A stretch of DNA of 64,000 nucleotides from Armillaria gallica (lineage: Eukaryota; Basidiomycota; Agaricomycetes; Agaricales; Physalacriaceae), in assembly GCA_037576215.1 (NCBI GenBank), contig JBANDB010000005.1, positions 1,116,001-1,180,000 of the forward strand, in the 5' to 3' direction. Below the pieces are notes generated by a model that had not been told where the DNA came from, searched no databases, and saw nothing but the letters and a program-made list of their open reading frames with translations. Shown here piece by piece: positions 21,691-34,164 of the stretch. Each line of letters begins with the position of its first letter. Position 1 is the stretch's first letter. The position numbers and the translations under genes were made by a program.

Positions 21691-24600
21691 CTATTGTGCT
21701 ACGATGAAGTCCTGTAAAGTTTGACTGTCCTCCCGATCAAGCGCACCCTTGTATCCAAGATTTTCAAACTCTCTTCGCCCTCTCTCTGCCAGTTTTGAGT
21801 ACATATGGACTTTCTCCTGTGCATACACTTCAAAACCTGGCTGGCCATGATTCATCGATGCCAACTGAGCCCATGTAACAGCATATCGCTCAAAACTCCG
21901 GATGCACTGAGAAACTTGGCAATTTTTAACTCCCACTGCTCCAACCACTGATCTCTTTCTGCCTCTGCATGGAAGAATCCCACTCTCTCCCCTAAAGAAC
22001 AAGATGTATGTCTTTGAGGTGCATCAATGATTGGACATCTACCTTCAATTTCTAATGCCAAGACTTCCTCGTCTGTCATACCTGGATGCCGCAAGATATT
22101 CCAGATCCATCCGTTTGGCTTGGACACCTCCGCCAAATATTTTTCTCCTTTCATTGTTTTGGTCTTTGGCTGCTTTTTCTGTGGACCTTTCATAATAATA
22201 TCAGTTTGGATGTGTATGCCAGAATAATGTATCTGACCCTCTAATCCCTTCTTTCATGTTATCTGAGTGCCTGAAAACTCAACATCTAAATTTTGAACAT
22301 GGCAGTCTGCTGATGGTCCTGGTCGTGACAGTGTTTTGCCCTGGATGAGGTTCCCAAAGATCTTGCCATCCTCCCTGCATGAATCACCGAGAGCACACTT
22401 CAACATCCTACCTTTCCGATATGTATCATTGAGATTCATTTCAGGATAAGGGAATGGCGGTTGATCTGGAGCATGCAAGGCTGTCAAAGCCTTTCGATGA
22501 GCATTGTAATCAGCAATACAAAGTTCCAGGGTACCCCGTGCATCATTGAGTTCACGCAATGACCGTGTCAGGCACTGTACACCCTTTTCATTGTGCTGCC
22601 TCATCTTGTCCATGTATGCAACTGATGATGCTCGGAGGTGAACCTCACCAATGGCATCATATGCCACTCCTTCCTGCAGGTCGTATTCCAAGGCCATGAG
22701 GCCTATAAAACCAAGCTTCTTTTGGAGAGACGGCGGAGTTGAGGAGGGAAGGATTAGCTTGCACTTCTCTGGAAGTGGCTTCACGTCAGCATAAGTTTTG
22801 TCATATACCTCCCCAATCACTGGATCGGTGGCTTCTCTGTACCACCTAAAAATCCTGAGCCCCAGAGTATCGTGGGCCGCAACTATGGACTTTCTCTCTG
22901 TTTCACTTGGCTGCTTCTCTTGTTGTATGTGATGCAATAGCTTGCACCTGGATATTAATTGTAAGTGAGGTGGGATCATCCTGGGTTTCTCTTACTGTTC
23001 AGTCTCAAGGACAATGCCCTTGTAAAGCCATGCCAGAGGTCATGAACTCTCCTCTATCGTATCAGGAACCAAAGGTTCGTCCAGGTCCTCCTCAGCCTCA
23101 TTGTCTGAGCTTTTCTCCTCCAGTGACCCCACCTTTGCTTTGAACACTGGATTTTCAGGAATTTCGCCCACTGGTATCTTGGCCAATTTTGTCACCACTG
23201 ATTTTAGAGATGGAACTAGATTTAAGCTCACAGTTAGACTGTTGCCGACTGCAAATTTGAAAGGCCACTTACACTCATACTTTTGAAATTGGTAAGGGCT
23301 TCACGTTTCTTTACCGACTTTTTGAGTTTCCTCTCGATCCGTATCCTGCCACTGCATGTATGCTTCTGGGTACTGCTCAGTGCAGCAGTTGGAAATATCA
23401 TTGAATTGGCAATCCTTTTGAATGAACAGATCTTGTGCTTCGGTTATTTCAATTACTAGGCGAGGTACTGACAACAGCTTTTAGTTTGTTGCCTCTGTAC
23501 AGCGGATGGCATGAATGAACCTTGATTGATGGTTTTCTTCCAATTATGATCTCCGTAGTGACTGATCAGAGTATCCTGTTGAAAACCACTGTTTATCTGA
23601 CATGTTTGGGGTCCTAATTCATTGAGCAAGGATCACAATGTTTCGATGCCCTCACCATGATTATGTCCATTGCATTGGGTGTACACTGAGCTATACAGAT
23701 AGATGCAATCATCTTTGTGTCCTTGCACATGAAGATCCAGAATCATGAAGCGCATGTGGCGGAGACAGTCATGGACTTTGTCAAACACCACATTTTCGAA
23801 ACACGATGCCAAGTTAACATGATAGGAGCAGTTACAGTCGTAAGATAGCATAATATCCAGATTTGATGTCTTTCGGCCTGCCATTATGAGCGTGAGGGCC
23901 TGCAGTATTGCGGCATCAGTATTTCGAAACCTAGAGCATAGATCTAAGTAACATATCCTTGAGGATGAGTGATAGTGACTTACTGTTCCCCTAACTGTAG
24001 ATCAACACATCCAAACACATTCACATGGCTACAAGTGCAGGCCACTACACCAGTAACTTCCAATGTCTTGAACTTGCACTTGTTTTGATTATTTATGACC
24101 TTTAGATAGTTGCAGATAGACTTCTGTAGATGAAGTTGCAATGTTAGCTGAGCCCTCACATGTTCAACAGGTTGTGCTCACCTCTTGCGATGGCTTTGTC
24201 ATCTTCAGATATGCCTTATATTGTTCTTCCTCTAGGAAATATGCTTTCCCCTCAAACAGTGACACATTGTCAGGATCGGTGTTTTTTTTGGTCTTATTGA
24301 GATGGAAGTTGCCATTCAACAATAAGCACCATTGGTTTAGATGTCTACAAAAGAAATGAGCATTGATCCATCCTTGCAGTCATGTTGTTACATACTTTAG
24401 TTCAGGCAAGGTATTCTCCCAACCCGGTTCCATATTAAATTCAGGCTCGGGGCATGCAGGACAGTATACAATGAGATTCCCTGGTGGATGGTGCTTGAGT
24501 ACTTGGTCTATCCCATGAAGCTGCCCCAGGTGACCCTTCGCTTTCATCAGTGTCCATACACGTACTGAGCGATGAAACTATCTTGAAAGGTCCTAGACAC

Positions 24601-25623
24601 AGATTCAGTACCAGCGTTATCAAGAGTACAAATCCAGAACTCACAGAGACATCATTTATTAATGAGTTATCAGTATAATGTCGAATACCTTTTATAAAGT
24701 CAAACAGACTCAGTTTCCCTTCAAAATGCAACAGCTGAAACGTCTTCATGAGAGAATAGGAAAACACAGTCTCCGCATGCTTGACTGTAGCTGGGAAGAG
24801 TCGAGCTTGAATGAGCTGCATATTGTGCCTGTAAGCCACCCTTTCCAGGTAAATAAGGTCCTCTGGCAAAGGCTTTTCATTGCATTGGCAAAATCAGAAA
24901 GTGCTGCTGTGGACCCCGTTACAATGAACATGTATCATCCTCACTGACTCTGAGGGATTAGGACATGTATTACCGTTATGACCAAGCTGGATGCAAGCTC
25001 CCTCGACCACCCTGGAAAAGTCGTAGTGCTGAAAGTAGCCCTTGCATTTCCAAATCAATGCCCAATGCCACCAAGTGTACCTCGTATGTTGACTGGCCCA
25101 GCAATGATGACATGAGGCTTCGTACTCTGCACAGTCCTTGCACTGCACCTCAATTACCCCCTCGCTGCACACACATGTCTGTCCCACAGCCAAATCATAA
25201 TTCAAAGCCATATCGCATGCTGTCAGAAGATCTGCCTCTTGGTCATATTCATCAAGGTACTTTTTGTTCTAGGTAGGCATCAGCAGACAGTGCGATTACA
25301 GTGAAATAACAATCCTGCACCTGTGCTCTTTTTGGAACAGAATCATACTGGTCTTTGCCTTTCTCTTCTTCTGGCTCGACCTTAGTTCCCTCTATCCTTT
25401 CAGCATGGTCCTGGATGTCTGCTGTGGTGACAGACAGTTTGCTCGGGTTTGGAGAATCCAGCCACATTTTAATGTCAGTGGTCAGCATTCTTCCTTCCAT
25501 TCCATGTGTTACCTCAACTTTGTGCTCATACACCCCCTCATCTGCTCAATTCTTTCCTCGGATCTTGTCCTGACATGCCTGTAAGGCGGCATTGTCTGTA
25601 GGTTTGCATGAGGAAAAAGCCAT
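21691..25623 (-). pseudogene. KDZ transposase with CxC2 cysteine cluster, decayed
   Basis: The likely start is the ATG at 25621-25623. The CxC2 cluster lies at about 25200-24890 (C-x-C, CKDC, CHHC, then CPNP and NGVH), followed by the QARLFPATV segment (about 24800), CPACPEPEFNMEPGW (about 24460-24415), the NTDPDNVSLFEGKAYF segment (about 24280), a helix-rich catalytic part with HVQGHKDDC and GHNHGEGIE (about 23750-23640), and a C-terminal domain (22979-22254, continuing to 21691). The order fits Kyakuja-Dileera-Zisupton transposases of about 1000 residues. It would cut and paste the surrounding element. Several TGA codons stand at expected Arg positions (near 25550 and 24890), and introns are partly recognisable, so the copy is inactive. 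Confidence 0.85.
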
Positions 25624-25731
25624 GATGGTAGCGGCAAGGATAATTGAGACACCCCTATAGATTGTACAATTTTAAATAATAATATCAACTATTATTTAAA
25701 TATAAGTCCATGTGAAATGTCTGTAATCCGA

Positions 25732-26895
25732 TTATATGTACTTGATAATAGCAGTCTCCAGGTGAGTGACGTGATCCTTCCAGCTGGTCAATGTCTTCAT
25801 GCTGGACTGTCTCAGTGCAACATAGTCACCATGGTGTAGAATGACCATGGTGCTCAATGTTACCACAGCCCATAAGCAACTCTCAGGCATGTATAACTCC
25901 AAATGTGATCTATCCTGGTCAAATAGTCCAAGTATATCTTCTATGGTAGATGATCTGCTGTCCAAAGGAATTAAAACAGGATCGGTCCTTGTCTGGAAAA
26001 GCCTAGTCAGTTCAGACAACTGGTCTAAATGAAATCAAACATACTGCATCCCAGAACATGGCAAAGAGCGAGTCTTCCCCATCATCTTCCTCATCCAAAG
26101 ATATCACTATGACTTCTTGGGGGGAAGTTGAACCATAACCTTGTCCTGACTGGGAAGCCATCATCTCTGGCTTATCAATTGAAAACCAATGACAAGCAGA
26201 AGAAGATGGCTCAAATTTGATTGGTGGCGATCTCGACAATGCATAGTCATATTTTGAGATACCTCAATGGGGACCATGAGCCTGTGTGCGCTTAGGGCTC
26301 TCAGCCTTGGGGTGGCGGATGGAAGGAGAGTAAGACGAAGCAAAAGAAGATGGAGATACATCCGCCATGCATTTCTGCTCAAACCAAGTGGCACATTGTT
26401 ATAGCAGCTCATTGAGATGCTCATCGGTGAGCAGGAGCTCTAAGGGGAGTGCTTCAGAGATGAACTCCCCAAAACGATTATGAACATTGCACTGTAAAGA
26501 GGTAGTCAATACTAGCATAACAATCAATTAAATGCACATACATGAGTGTACATTTGACCAAGGTGAGGGAACATTGGATGAGTCGGATCACAGACGGGCT
26601 CTTTGGAGAAGCCACCATAATACATATGAATGACACCTTGACAGCCGGCATCTTTGCTCAAAGTACACAAGAATTTCTGTGGAGCAGTGTGGGGATTGGG
26701 CTGAAGGCTACATGCGATGGACTGAAGTGTCGCCTTCAAGCAATCATTGATTATGGCAGTGGTTTTGGATGGCACGCCTTTCACAGGCGATGATGAGAGA
26801 GAACGTGATGAAGAAGATTTCGGAGTGCATGTGAGAGGCATGGAGCACAGTTTCTGGCTTGACAATCCTTTTATGTATGGGTGCCACTGGTACAC
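25732..26895 (-). pseudogene. Hypothetical acidic protein gene next to the KDZ transposase
   Basis: Fragments in one direction appear to be exons of one gene: 26895-26540 (Ser-rich, SSSSRSLSSSPVK), then 26490-26050 (FGEFISEALPLELLLTDEHLNELL, a Ser/Pro-rich part, and VIVISLDEEDDGEDS near 26125-26085), then 26019-25732. The hydrophobic-acidic VIVIS-DEE pattern resembles a SUMO-interacting motif. A TAA replaces a likely Gln near 26402 and a TGA replaces a likely Arg near 26266. No enzyme domain is recognised. It lies tail-to-head upstream of the transposase, as if part of the element's own gene set. Confidence 0.45.
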
Positions 26896-27825
26896 CTAGT
26901 TGAATTAGTATGTGACTTGGCTTGTCTTAAGATAGAAAACACACCATTTTTTGTTCGGTGTTTTGTCCATGGAAAATTTGACCAGTAAATTTCAAAACCA
27001 CCTCAGTGGCAGTTCAGCATCAACAATCAGCATGGTAATCAATGAATTATGTGCAAGAAGGGACAACATCATATGCTAGATATGCTACTTCTTTTTGATT
27101 GGCTGTCTATCTTTAATCTGGGTGATGGACTCATCAATGCCACCACATAAGGGAGTGCGACATTTCTCTGGGATAGATCAGTATTGTAAACAATGGCCAC
27201 ACCTATCATGGACTCAACTGGTAGTGCCACTAAAGGCCCTCAAACGGAAATTAGTGTCAAAGGAGTTGGCCATGGCACAAGTGAAGGTGGGATCAGGACA
27301 CTACAAAGGTATTGTCAGCTTCAACCTAACAAAAGACGTTTGTAACAGACCTGTTTGCAACAATTATCATCTTGCCAGAACTGCTTGACCACCTCACCAT
27401 CAACAGACTGCGACACGTGGGTGACCTGAACAGTAAGCTGGTGAACTCGATGTCAGTGATCGACAGAGTCAAGCTAACATCAACACGCACCAAGATGACT
27501 CTGTTGTCCATGGTGGAAGTGATCACTTGAGCGGTGCTTGAAGGATGCTCAAGCTTCCAAGTCCACTTAAGTCACTGTGAAATTGAGTCAGTCTGGAATG
27601 AAGACAATAATACAATGAAACATACCTTTTATCTTGCGAGACATGACAGTCTAAGACAAAAAGAAAAACTGTGGGAAAATGTTGGTGCATTGGTCATACA
27701 GGCTGGATTGTCTTAAATCCGCTAACTCCGAGGTGCGATTTTTTGGGGTTACATTCCGAAACCTTCGATAAATTGTGATACTACTAGATATTACTATATA
27801 CATCCAATAACAAACTGTCCTACAT
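26896..27825. other. Spacer inside the KDZ element with a CACTTAAG-type motif cluster
   Basis: No exon I can assign. Near 27523-27575 the motifs GTGATCACTTGAG, TGCTTGA, CTCAAG and CACTTAAG recur, like those at the element ends. Short open frames on both strands show no domain. Confidence 0.35.
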
Positions 27826-30637
27826 TTATGGGGCTAACAATGACCTAAATGTGGATGTCCCTTCAGTTGGTTGATAAACAGATTTTGGTGCCTCTTCCCA
27901 TAGTCCTCGGCTAAGTTGCATATTGTGATGTTTAGAGTCAGCACTCTTGTCTTCAAGACAAAGGCAAGTTGATTCAATATTTAATTCCTCTCCTGTGACT
28001 GTATCAGGGCCATCAGGGGCAGGAAGGACCACAGCCACAGTCCACCAGATTGGCATTTTTGGAGTGATGCCCTTTTTGTAGCGTATAGAACAGACATGCT
28101 TCCCAGTAGCTTTGCCCTTGATAACAATCCAGCACTTGTAATTGCAGGGTGTTGACAGCTCCATGGCTTGCACCACCAAGGGAGACACGTGAACCTTCTT
28201 TTTCTTGCCCTTCTTCAAATACACCTCTACCACCGAGTTGTCAAGACTCATCTGTGTTATCATTGTCATCTGTTTTCCTGAAACTTGAACACGTAGCTTC
28301 AGACCCAGAAGGCAAAGGTCTGTGACCCAAAGCCCCTGTGTGTCCAGACTGTGTGCATCCAGCCCAGTACATGACAATGTGTCATCAGGGTTTCCATTGA
28401 TGGGAGGTGGAGTTTTTGAGCATGGGTCCCACACTGGCGGTAGTGGTTCAGCTCATGGAGAACTTGATCTTTCACAGAAAACCACACTGACATGAGAGGA
28501 CACTTCCTTGGCAATCCTTTCCTCAAATCCAGACTTGACAAAGAAATGACGAGGTAAAAAGGCATCCTGGGAGGCTTTGAGGGGTTTGAATAAGTGGAGT
28601 GGCTGTCGGGTTCTGTGTAATCCATAAATATAAAATTTGTACAGGTTGACTATGATCAAACTCACGTCACTTCCAGCACATGCTCATAGTCGACCATGTA
28701 CTCCTTGTTTGTGATACTAGGGTCATAGCTCTCCAGAATAAGGACCACTCATAACCTGCTCTCATTAGGCTGCCCACATATAACATCCCTAACTGCACCA
28801 ATTTTGGTTTGTAAAGGTAGTCCCTTGCCATAGATGACCACGTGAATGCCCAGCCATGGAGTTTCCATCCAAGTTTGGGGCACAGCTTAACTTGAACTGC
28901 TGGATGACCCTGAAGCAGATCCTTTGCAATGTTGTAGTAATTTCTGAGAGCTGATACATGTGTCAGCTCCATCCCATATTGATATGTTGCGAACTTATGT
29001 TTCTTCCACTAGATTATCAAGTTCAATGGTGTACTCGTGAAATGGCATGGTGGCCTCTTGTGCATACAACTTGACAACAGCACGCAATCCAAACTGTGTC
29101 TGAATGACCCTGGTCACTGTTCCTTGTTGGCCTTTGAGATAATAGTTGTAGCCTGTGACAATTATGCGGATGCCTATCCAGTTGCTGCCATTAGAGAGTG
29201 AGTTCCCTTTTTCAGGGGGGTAGCTCTTCTGCATACTGTTTTTGCTGCAGTTGAATTCCTATATGCCAGTATCAACGAAAACTCTGCTGAGTGAAGAGCA
29301 AAAGCTACATGCAAATTACCATCTTCCAGGCCCATGAATACGGTTAGATGGAAATCTGACACTGCTTGAACAAACCTGTCCTGCTGTCTGTCAACATCAC
29401 ACACATAATCTCCAATGGTGAAGAACTTGACTATATCATAGAAAGGATAGAGATGCACCCCTGCACCATCATTCAAGTCAACCTCAACACCGTGTGTACT
29501 CATCGCAATAACTCTTCCATGACATGTCTGATTGTCTCGGCACAGTATTTCCACTTGCTCATCCTTTTCAAAGCTCCATTCATGTGGACATGGCACCCTG
29601 TATTCTGCGGTGAAGATCGCAGGGTGTCCACTCTGATCGAAAAGGTTGAGGATTAAGAGCGGGGCAGTTGTTGCGGGTGCGATGGCATCGTGGTGGCATT
29701 TGAGTACCAGTAAACTGTGTTCTATCTCTTTTTTTTTTTTTTCGTTCCAATGAGGGTTAGTGATCCCTTGAATTTCCTGATGGCTTCTGAAACAGTACAG
29801 AGTCTCTGTACTCCAAAGTCCATGCTTGGTATGAGTACGATTTTGTTTATGCGTATGAATGAACTCCAACAGAATTATTCGCAGCACCACTAACACATCC
29901 AGGCCCCAGTCCTGTATACTGAGTATGCACCCCATATCCCCACAATATGGGCCCACTTTAATGATCACCCAATCACCCAGCTGGGCTGGAGGTCTCCAAA
30001 GCAAATTCAAAGTGGTGGTTTGCTCATCCAAGGGTACCTGTTCAACAATTGGCCTGCCTTGCAACATGATAACACAGGAGCATGAAGTGAGGAGTGTGTG
30101 GAGGGATGGATGCAGGGAAAGTATTTGCAGGTAAACCCAGTTGCAAGATCTTGGTACAGCAAAGGCAGAATGCAAAGTACTGTTGCAGATATGTTGCCTT
30201 CGGAGAAGAAAAGTAACCAGGTGGTCTCGCATGCCATGCTAGCTTGAGCTATGAGATACAAATATACCATAGATCGAATTCTGACTCACCTTGCATTGTA
30301 CACGCCAGAGAACAGCTAGCTGAGTTATCTTCCAGCATCTTGTTACAAGACTCTCGTTCAATACAGTGCTGTTTGCATGCATGCTCAGTAACTTCTTTCA
30401 TGTATTGCTCGACCTCGTCGCCATCCTTGCTCTCCCCACCATGGTGAGAAAAATTTGTTGAGCCTTCTTGGGTGGTCTGCTCAGAGTCATCAAGAAATTC
30501 TATCACGAGAGTCAGTTACATTACTGTAGAATAGCAGCAGTATTACTCACCTTGAAAGTCATCTTCATGGTCATCTTCTGGGTCTTTGTCCACTTCATTG
30601 TCCTCCTGAGCTTCAATATCTAAGAATTGGCGATAGC
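27826..30637 (-). pseudogene. Spt5-like transcription elongation factor (acidic N-term, NGN, KOW repeats)
   Basis: From 30637 down: an acidic segment with RYRQFLDIEAQED and EDDHEDDF, a 51-nt GT..AG intron (about 30549-30499), FLDDSEQTTQEG, then a frame open from 30232 to 29174 (352 codons). This has an NGN-like segment (AFAVP..WVYLQ), the PLDEQT block, a first KOW (GDWVIIKVGPYCGDMG), a second KOW-like unit (about 29560-29430) and VKFFTIGDYV. Another KOW (WIGIRIIVTGYNYYLKGQQG) lies near 29185-29110. The C-terminal part 28434-27826 is Lys-rich then globular. Host Spt5 partners Spt4 and RNA polymerase II in the nucleus. Some frames are broken between 29000 and 28434, so this copy is probably inactive. 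Confidence 0.72.
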
Positions 30638-30647
30638 GCTGGGATGG

Positions 30648-30655
30648 TCAATTAG
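30648..30655. repeat. 8-bp target-site duplication TCAATTAG (left)
   Basis: Identical to 31813-31820 on the other side of the hAT-like element. Confidence 0.85.
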
Positions 30656-31812
30656 TGGGCACTAGAAATTCAGCATGGTCACCTGCATGGTACCATGCTA
30701 GCATGGTGCATGGCCATGCAGCCATGCAAATCATCAGTTGAACTCCAGTTGAAGTCAACTATTTTTTATATATGTACTGCACCAAACAATGTTTGTGAGC
30801 TTTTGTAATGATATCCTTATGTTTGTTTTGTTTTTATTCCTGAATAATCTCCAACAAAGATACCTGATTAGAAAATGATACCAAGACTGCACTTTTGGCA
30901 TCTGCCAATTACAGTGGTTCGCACTTCTGGTCTATGTTTTTCAGTTACCAGTGCATCTTAAATGTATGTTTTTATAAGTAGGAGAAGCCTAAATGTTCGA
31001 ATTTCATTGCTTTTCTGTACCAAGTACTCGAAGATCTTAGAGTGATACTGTAGACATCAGTCACCCATCAGTACAACATCAATATCACTTCAATGTGTTG
31101 AGTACTGACACAATCGGTCATGGAGACTAACTTACTAATGATTGTTTCTTTTGTTAAGATTCACCTTAACCATGCAACCAACCGCACCAGCGTACCATGC
31201 AGCCACACAACCATGCAGCCACACCACACAGGCTAACCATGCACAGCCATGCTGATATGCCATGCAGCCATGCAGCCACACAGCCACACCAACATGCAGG
31301 CCCACATCTAGACCACGTCAAGTCGGTATGTGCTCTTGAATAGTAGGTTGGAACTCACGTATTTATATGTTCAATATGTTAATATTGTACACTCACAACG
31401 AATGAACATGTTTCCATGGTGTTTTTCTGATAGTTATCATACAGAACGCCTTCTTTTGTTCTATCTTCAGTGGTAGCCAACCCCACATCGTGTATCTTAC
31501 AACTTCTCGCTTAAGAAACCAACTTTATGGTCTTTTCACACCATCGACACACCCAAGAAAATGTTTGATTCAGCGATAATGCTGTCAATAGTCATAAAAC
31601 TCATCAAGACTGATTATGACAGAAACCTGGAGTATTTCGTTAGGCTACATATTCTGAACATAATCCTGAGAAGGCGAGAATGGACACATTGAGACATGCT
31701 CGAAGGATATTTGATTGACTCCTGTGATGTGTCAACCACGCTGACGACCATGCAGCCATGCTCCACGTGACCATGCAGCCATGCAGGCGACCATGCCAAA
31801 TTCTTCTTGCCC
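30656..31812 (+). mobile_element. 1157-bp non-autonomous hAT-like element, copy 1
   Basis: The ends are inverted repeats: TGGGCACTAGAAATTCAGCA on the left, and on the right, complemented, GGGCAAGAAGAATTTGGCA, both followed by GCATGGTCRCCTGCATGG-like sequence. It is flanked by a perfect 8-bp repeat TCAATTAG (30648-30655 and 31813-31820), the hAT hallmark. Subterminal zones are rich in CATGCAGCC/GCATGGT units. The whole sequence matches the complement of 47744-48857. No transposase frame. It landed just 5' of the Spt5-like coding remnant. Confidence 0.85.
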
Positions 31813-31820
31813 TCAATTAG

Positions 31821-32420
31821 TTCTGTCATAAGTGGCAGAGGGAGCTGCCCTACTGCAGATATATCAATAGCAGTCATTGCGGATGTAATTGCATGTATTT
31901 TAGTGTTTCACTGTGCTGAGGGACTCAATTTTGGCACACAGTAAGGGTATAGTGATTCTGATATCGTGTATAGTGCTCCCAACTGCTCCTGACATGGAAG
32001 TGGGGAGCAAGTTGTGAAGCGTGAGAAAGAAGTCGGGCCCACATTGAAAAGTGCCAGTTTTCCTGAAGTCCACTAAGTCCATGGACTTAGCAGACTTTGC
32101 GATTTTGCATGTGCAAATACTCGGCAGTGCCGTTTCCCATGCCTTTTCTCTTTTCCTTTCCATGCCCATGGCCACCAAGTGATGTCTGCATCTTGCTCCA
32201 GTTGTTGCTGGGTGATGCGCCAAAATTATACCTTTATTGATCTACCCTGACTAGTCTTCTTTTTGTTGACACTCGAAACAGACAATATGGTGGATCTTTG
32301 ACCTGTCTGTGGTATAAGCCACCCCATCCTATTATGTTTGCAGGCAGGTCAAAGCTAGTACACCTCCTGATAAATGAGCTGACCAGTCCATCCTTATAGT
32401 CAATCAACCACCTTTCTGTC
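31821..32420. other. Spacer between Spt5-like gene and plus-strand cargo genes
   Basis: It likely contains the divergent 5' regions of the Spt5-like gene (minus) and the zinc-binding gene (plus). A 107-codon minus-strand frame (31900-32223) has no recognised domain. Confidence 0.3.
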
Positions 32421-33823
32421 ATGCCTGATCCTACTGTTCCTCACCCTTGCAGCAACATTGTTTGACGTATCTCTCCCAATGAAACTGACAGGCAGCAAAA
32501 GCTGCATAATCTATGCGCACACATGCCTCACATGAAGCAGCCACAGTATGACAGGTGCTTTGTTTGCCAATATGAGGAGGCTGGTAACTACCACATCGAT
32601 ATCATCCATGATCATCCTAATACTGGTCATAGTCAGTGTGCATTCGGAGATGAGTATATCATTGTGAGTTTGCTCCTCTCTTAGCTTGGCAGATTTATCT
32701 AACTGACTCTATCTAGTGCAAAAGGCACGACCCTCAGAGTGCAGGCCCTGTCTGCCGCTCGCACAAGCTATGAGAGTCATTGCCTCTCGAAACTGCCGCC
32801 TTGTATCATTACATACTCAAGCTCACAGACTGAGAGAAGGAAGGTTGTCGGAAACTTCTTCTGCTCACAAGATGGTTGGTGAAGTTGGAATCATTGTTAA
32901 ACAAACTGGGTGGCAGTGATAATTTGGGTACATTGTTTGTTCTTCACTTTTCTCGAATCGTTGTAACCCTCTGTTGTTAGATGCCGATGATGAACTGGGC
33001 GAAGGAGCAGAGGTGGACCAGGCCCCTGTAGAAGGTAGAAGGCATTTCCCATTATCATTCCTTACATTTACGCTCACTTTGATCAGGAGATGAACAAGCA
33101 GAAGATATGGATGCGATCCAAGGTTCATAGCTCATTGACAGATATCTGGATTGCATCCTCATCAACACTTTCCACAGCTGAGCCTCCTCACACAGAGAAC
33201 ATTGACGTTGCAACAAATGACGGTCGTGACCTGGCTCCGCTCCTCTTACATGTAGACCCTGCTGATACAGAAGTCCAAGATACTGACAGGACCATTGTCA
33301 CCTGCCACGATGAACCAATGGACCACCACACCACTGAAGTTGTCCAAGTTTCGACTAACAGAAGTCAGTTTGTTCCATTGCCCTTTTTTCGTCGTTGTCA
33401 TTAATATGCTGGTAAAGATGATGGTCATGGCAACTCAGCCCATGAGGAACCAGATGCTCGTAAACCATTGCCACCTGTTTACTCTGCCTTGACACTGAGC
33501 TTTTAATAGCAGTCAGTGCTGACGACCATGCCAGTGCCACTGTCACAGTCACCACTCCACCATCTAGTGAGCATACACCTCATATTGAAATCTCGGACAA
33601 TGAGGTCAATGACCCACTGAAGAGCAGCATCATTAAGGTAACTTCAAGCAACAAGAAGCCTGTCCAGAAGCATAGGAAACGCATTTCTGTAGTGCCTTCC
33701 CCGTTTGCTCACGAAATCATAGTGATTTCTGATAGCGAGGATGAGATTGAGCCTGTGCGCTCCCCCAAGCAGCTCTTTGTTATTGAGCCTTCATCCAGTC
33801 AGAAACGTGCCTGCCTTTCTTAA
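32421..33823 (+). pseudogene. Zinc-binding, acidic nuclear-type protein gene, spliced, with stops
   Basis: ATG at 32421; introns at 32664-32716, 32938-32980, 33035-33086 and 33123-33177 all have GT..AG ends and keep one frame. Exons 1-2 encode a Cys/His module: CFVC, then H-x-D, C-A-F-G-D-E-Y, C-K-R-H and C-R-S-H (about 32550-32770), which looks zinc-binding but matches no family I can name. Exons 3-5 are acidic (DADDELGEGAE). The last part ends with EIIVISDSEDEIE (about 33713-33750), a SUMO-interaction-like motif beside a basic KKPVQKHRKR. TGA codons at 32463-32465 and twice in exon 2 stand for likely Arg. It sits divergently to the Spt5-like gene. Confidence 0.55.
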
Positions 33824-33920
33824 ATTTTGTGCAGTAGTAGTACCATTGATCAGATTAATGAAACTATTGAATAGCCTAGGTGTCCTTACATGCATAAGAT
33901 TGAAAATGGATTGGATTGGA

Positions 33921-34135
33921 CTCAAGTGATGTCCTGTTCAAGCAAAGACACTATGATGATCATACGAAGTGAGTGCTTAAGCTTTAAGTCTTATGATGCA
34001 ATACTTAAGCCTTTTTGTTTACAGTTACCCAGTTAGCCGAGACATCCTGAGCACTTAGGCACTCAAGATGGAGGCAAATTGTTTTGAAGTGATGTCTTCT
34101 TGTTCAAGCACAGCCAAAGACAATAAAAGTGATCA
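33921..34135. repeat. Duplicated motif cluster (AAGTGATGTC..CAAGCA) inside the KDZ element
   Basis: A block near 33923-33963 (AAGTGATGTCCTGTTCAAGC) recurs near 34088-34133, with TGCTTAAG, ACTTAAG and CACTCAAG between. The motifs are like those at the element ends, so this may be a small non-autonomous relative or an internal regulatory array. Confidence 0.4.
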
Positions 34136-34164
34136 CTTGATTTCTAGAACGCAATGCTTGAGCC

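Noticed and set aside
29174..29273. Separate gene for the KOW-containing minus-strand frame near 29.1-29.2 kb
   Set aside because: It continues the KOW series of the Spt5-like gene in order and strand, so one gene is simpler.
29729..29742. Poly(A) tail of a processed retrocopy
   Set aside because: The T-run lies inside the Spt5-like gene, and introns are still present upstream, so this is not an intron-less retrocopy.
31180..31300. CRISPR-like array of CATGCAGCC repeats
   Set aside because: The units are short and irregular, belong to the subterminal region of a hAT-like element, and the genome is eukaryotic.
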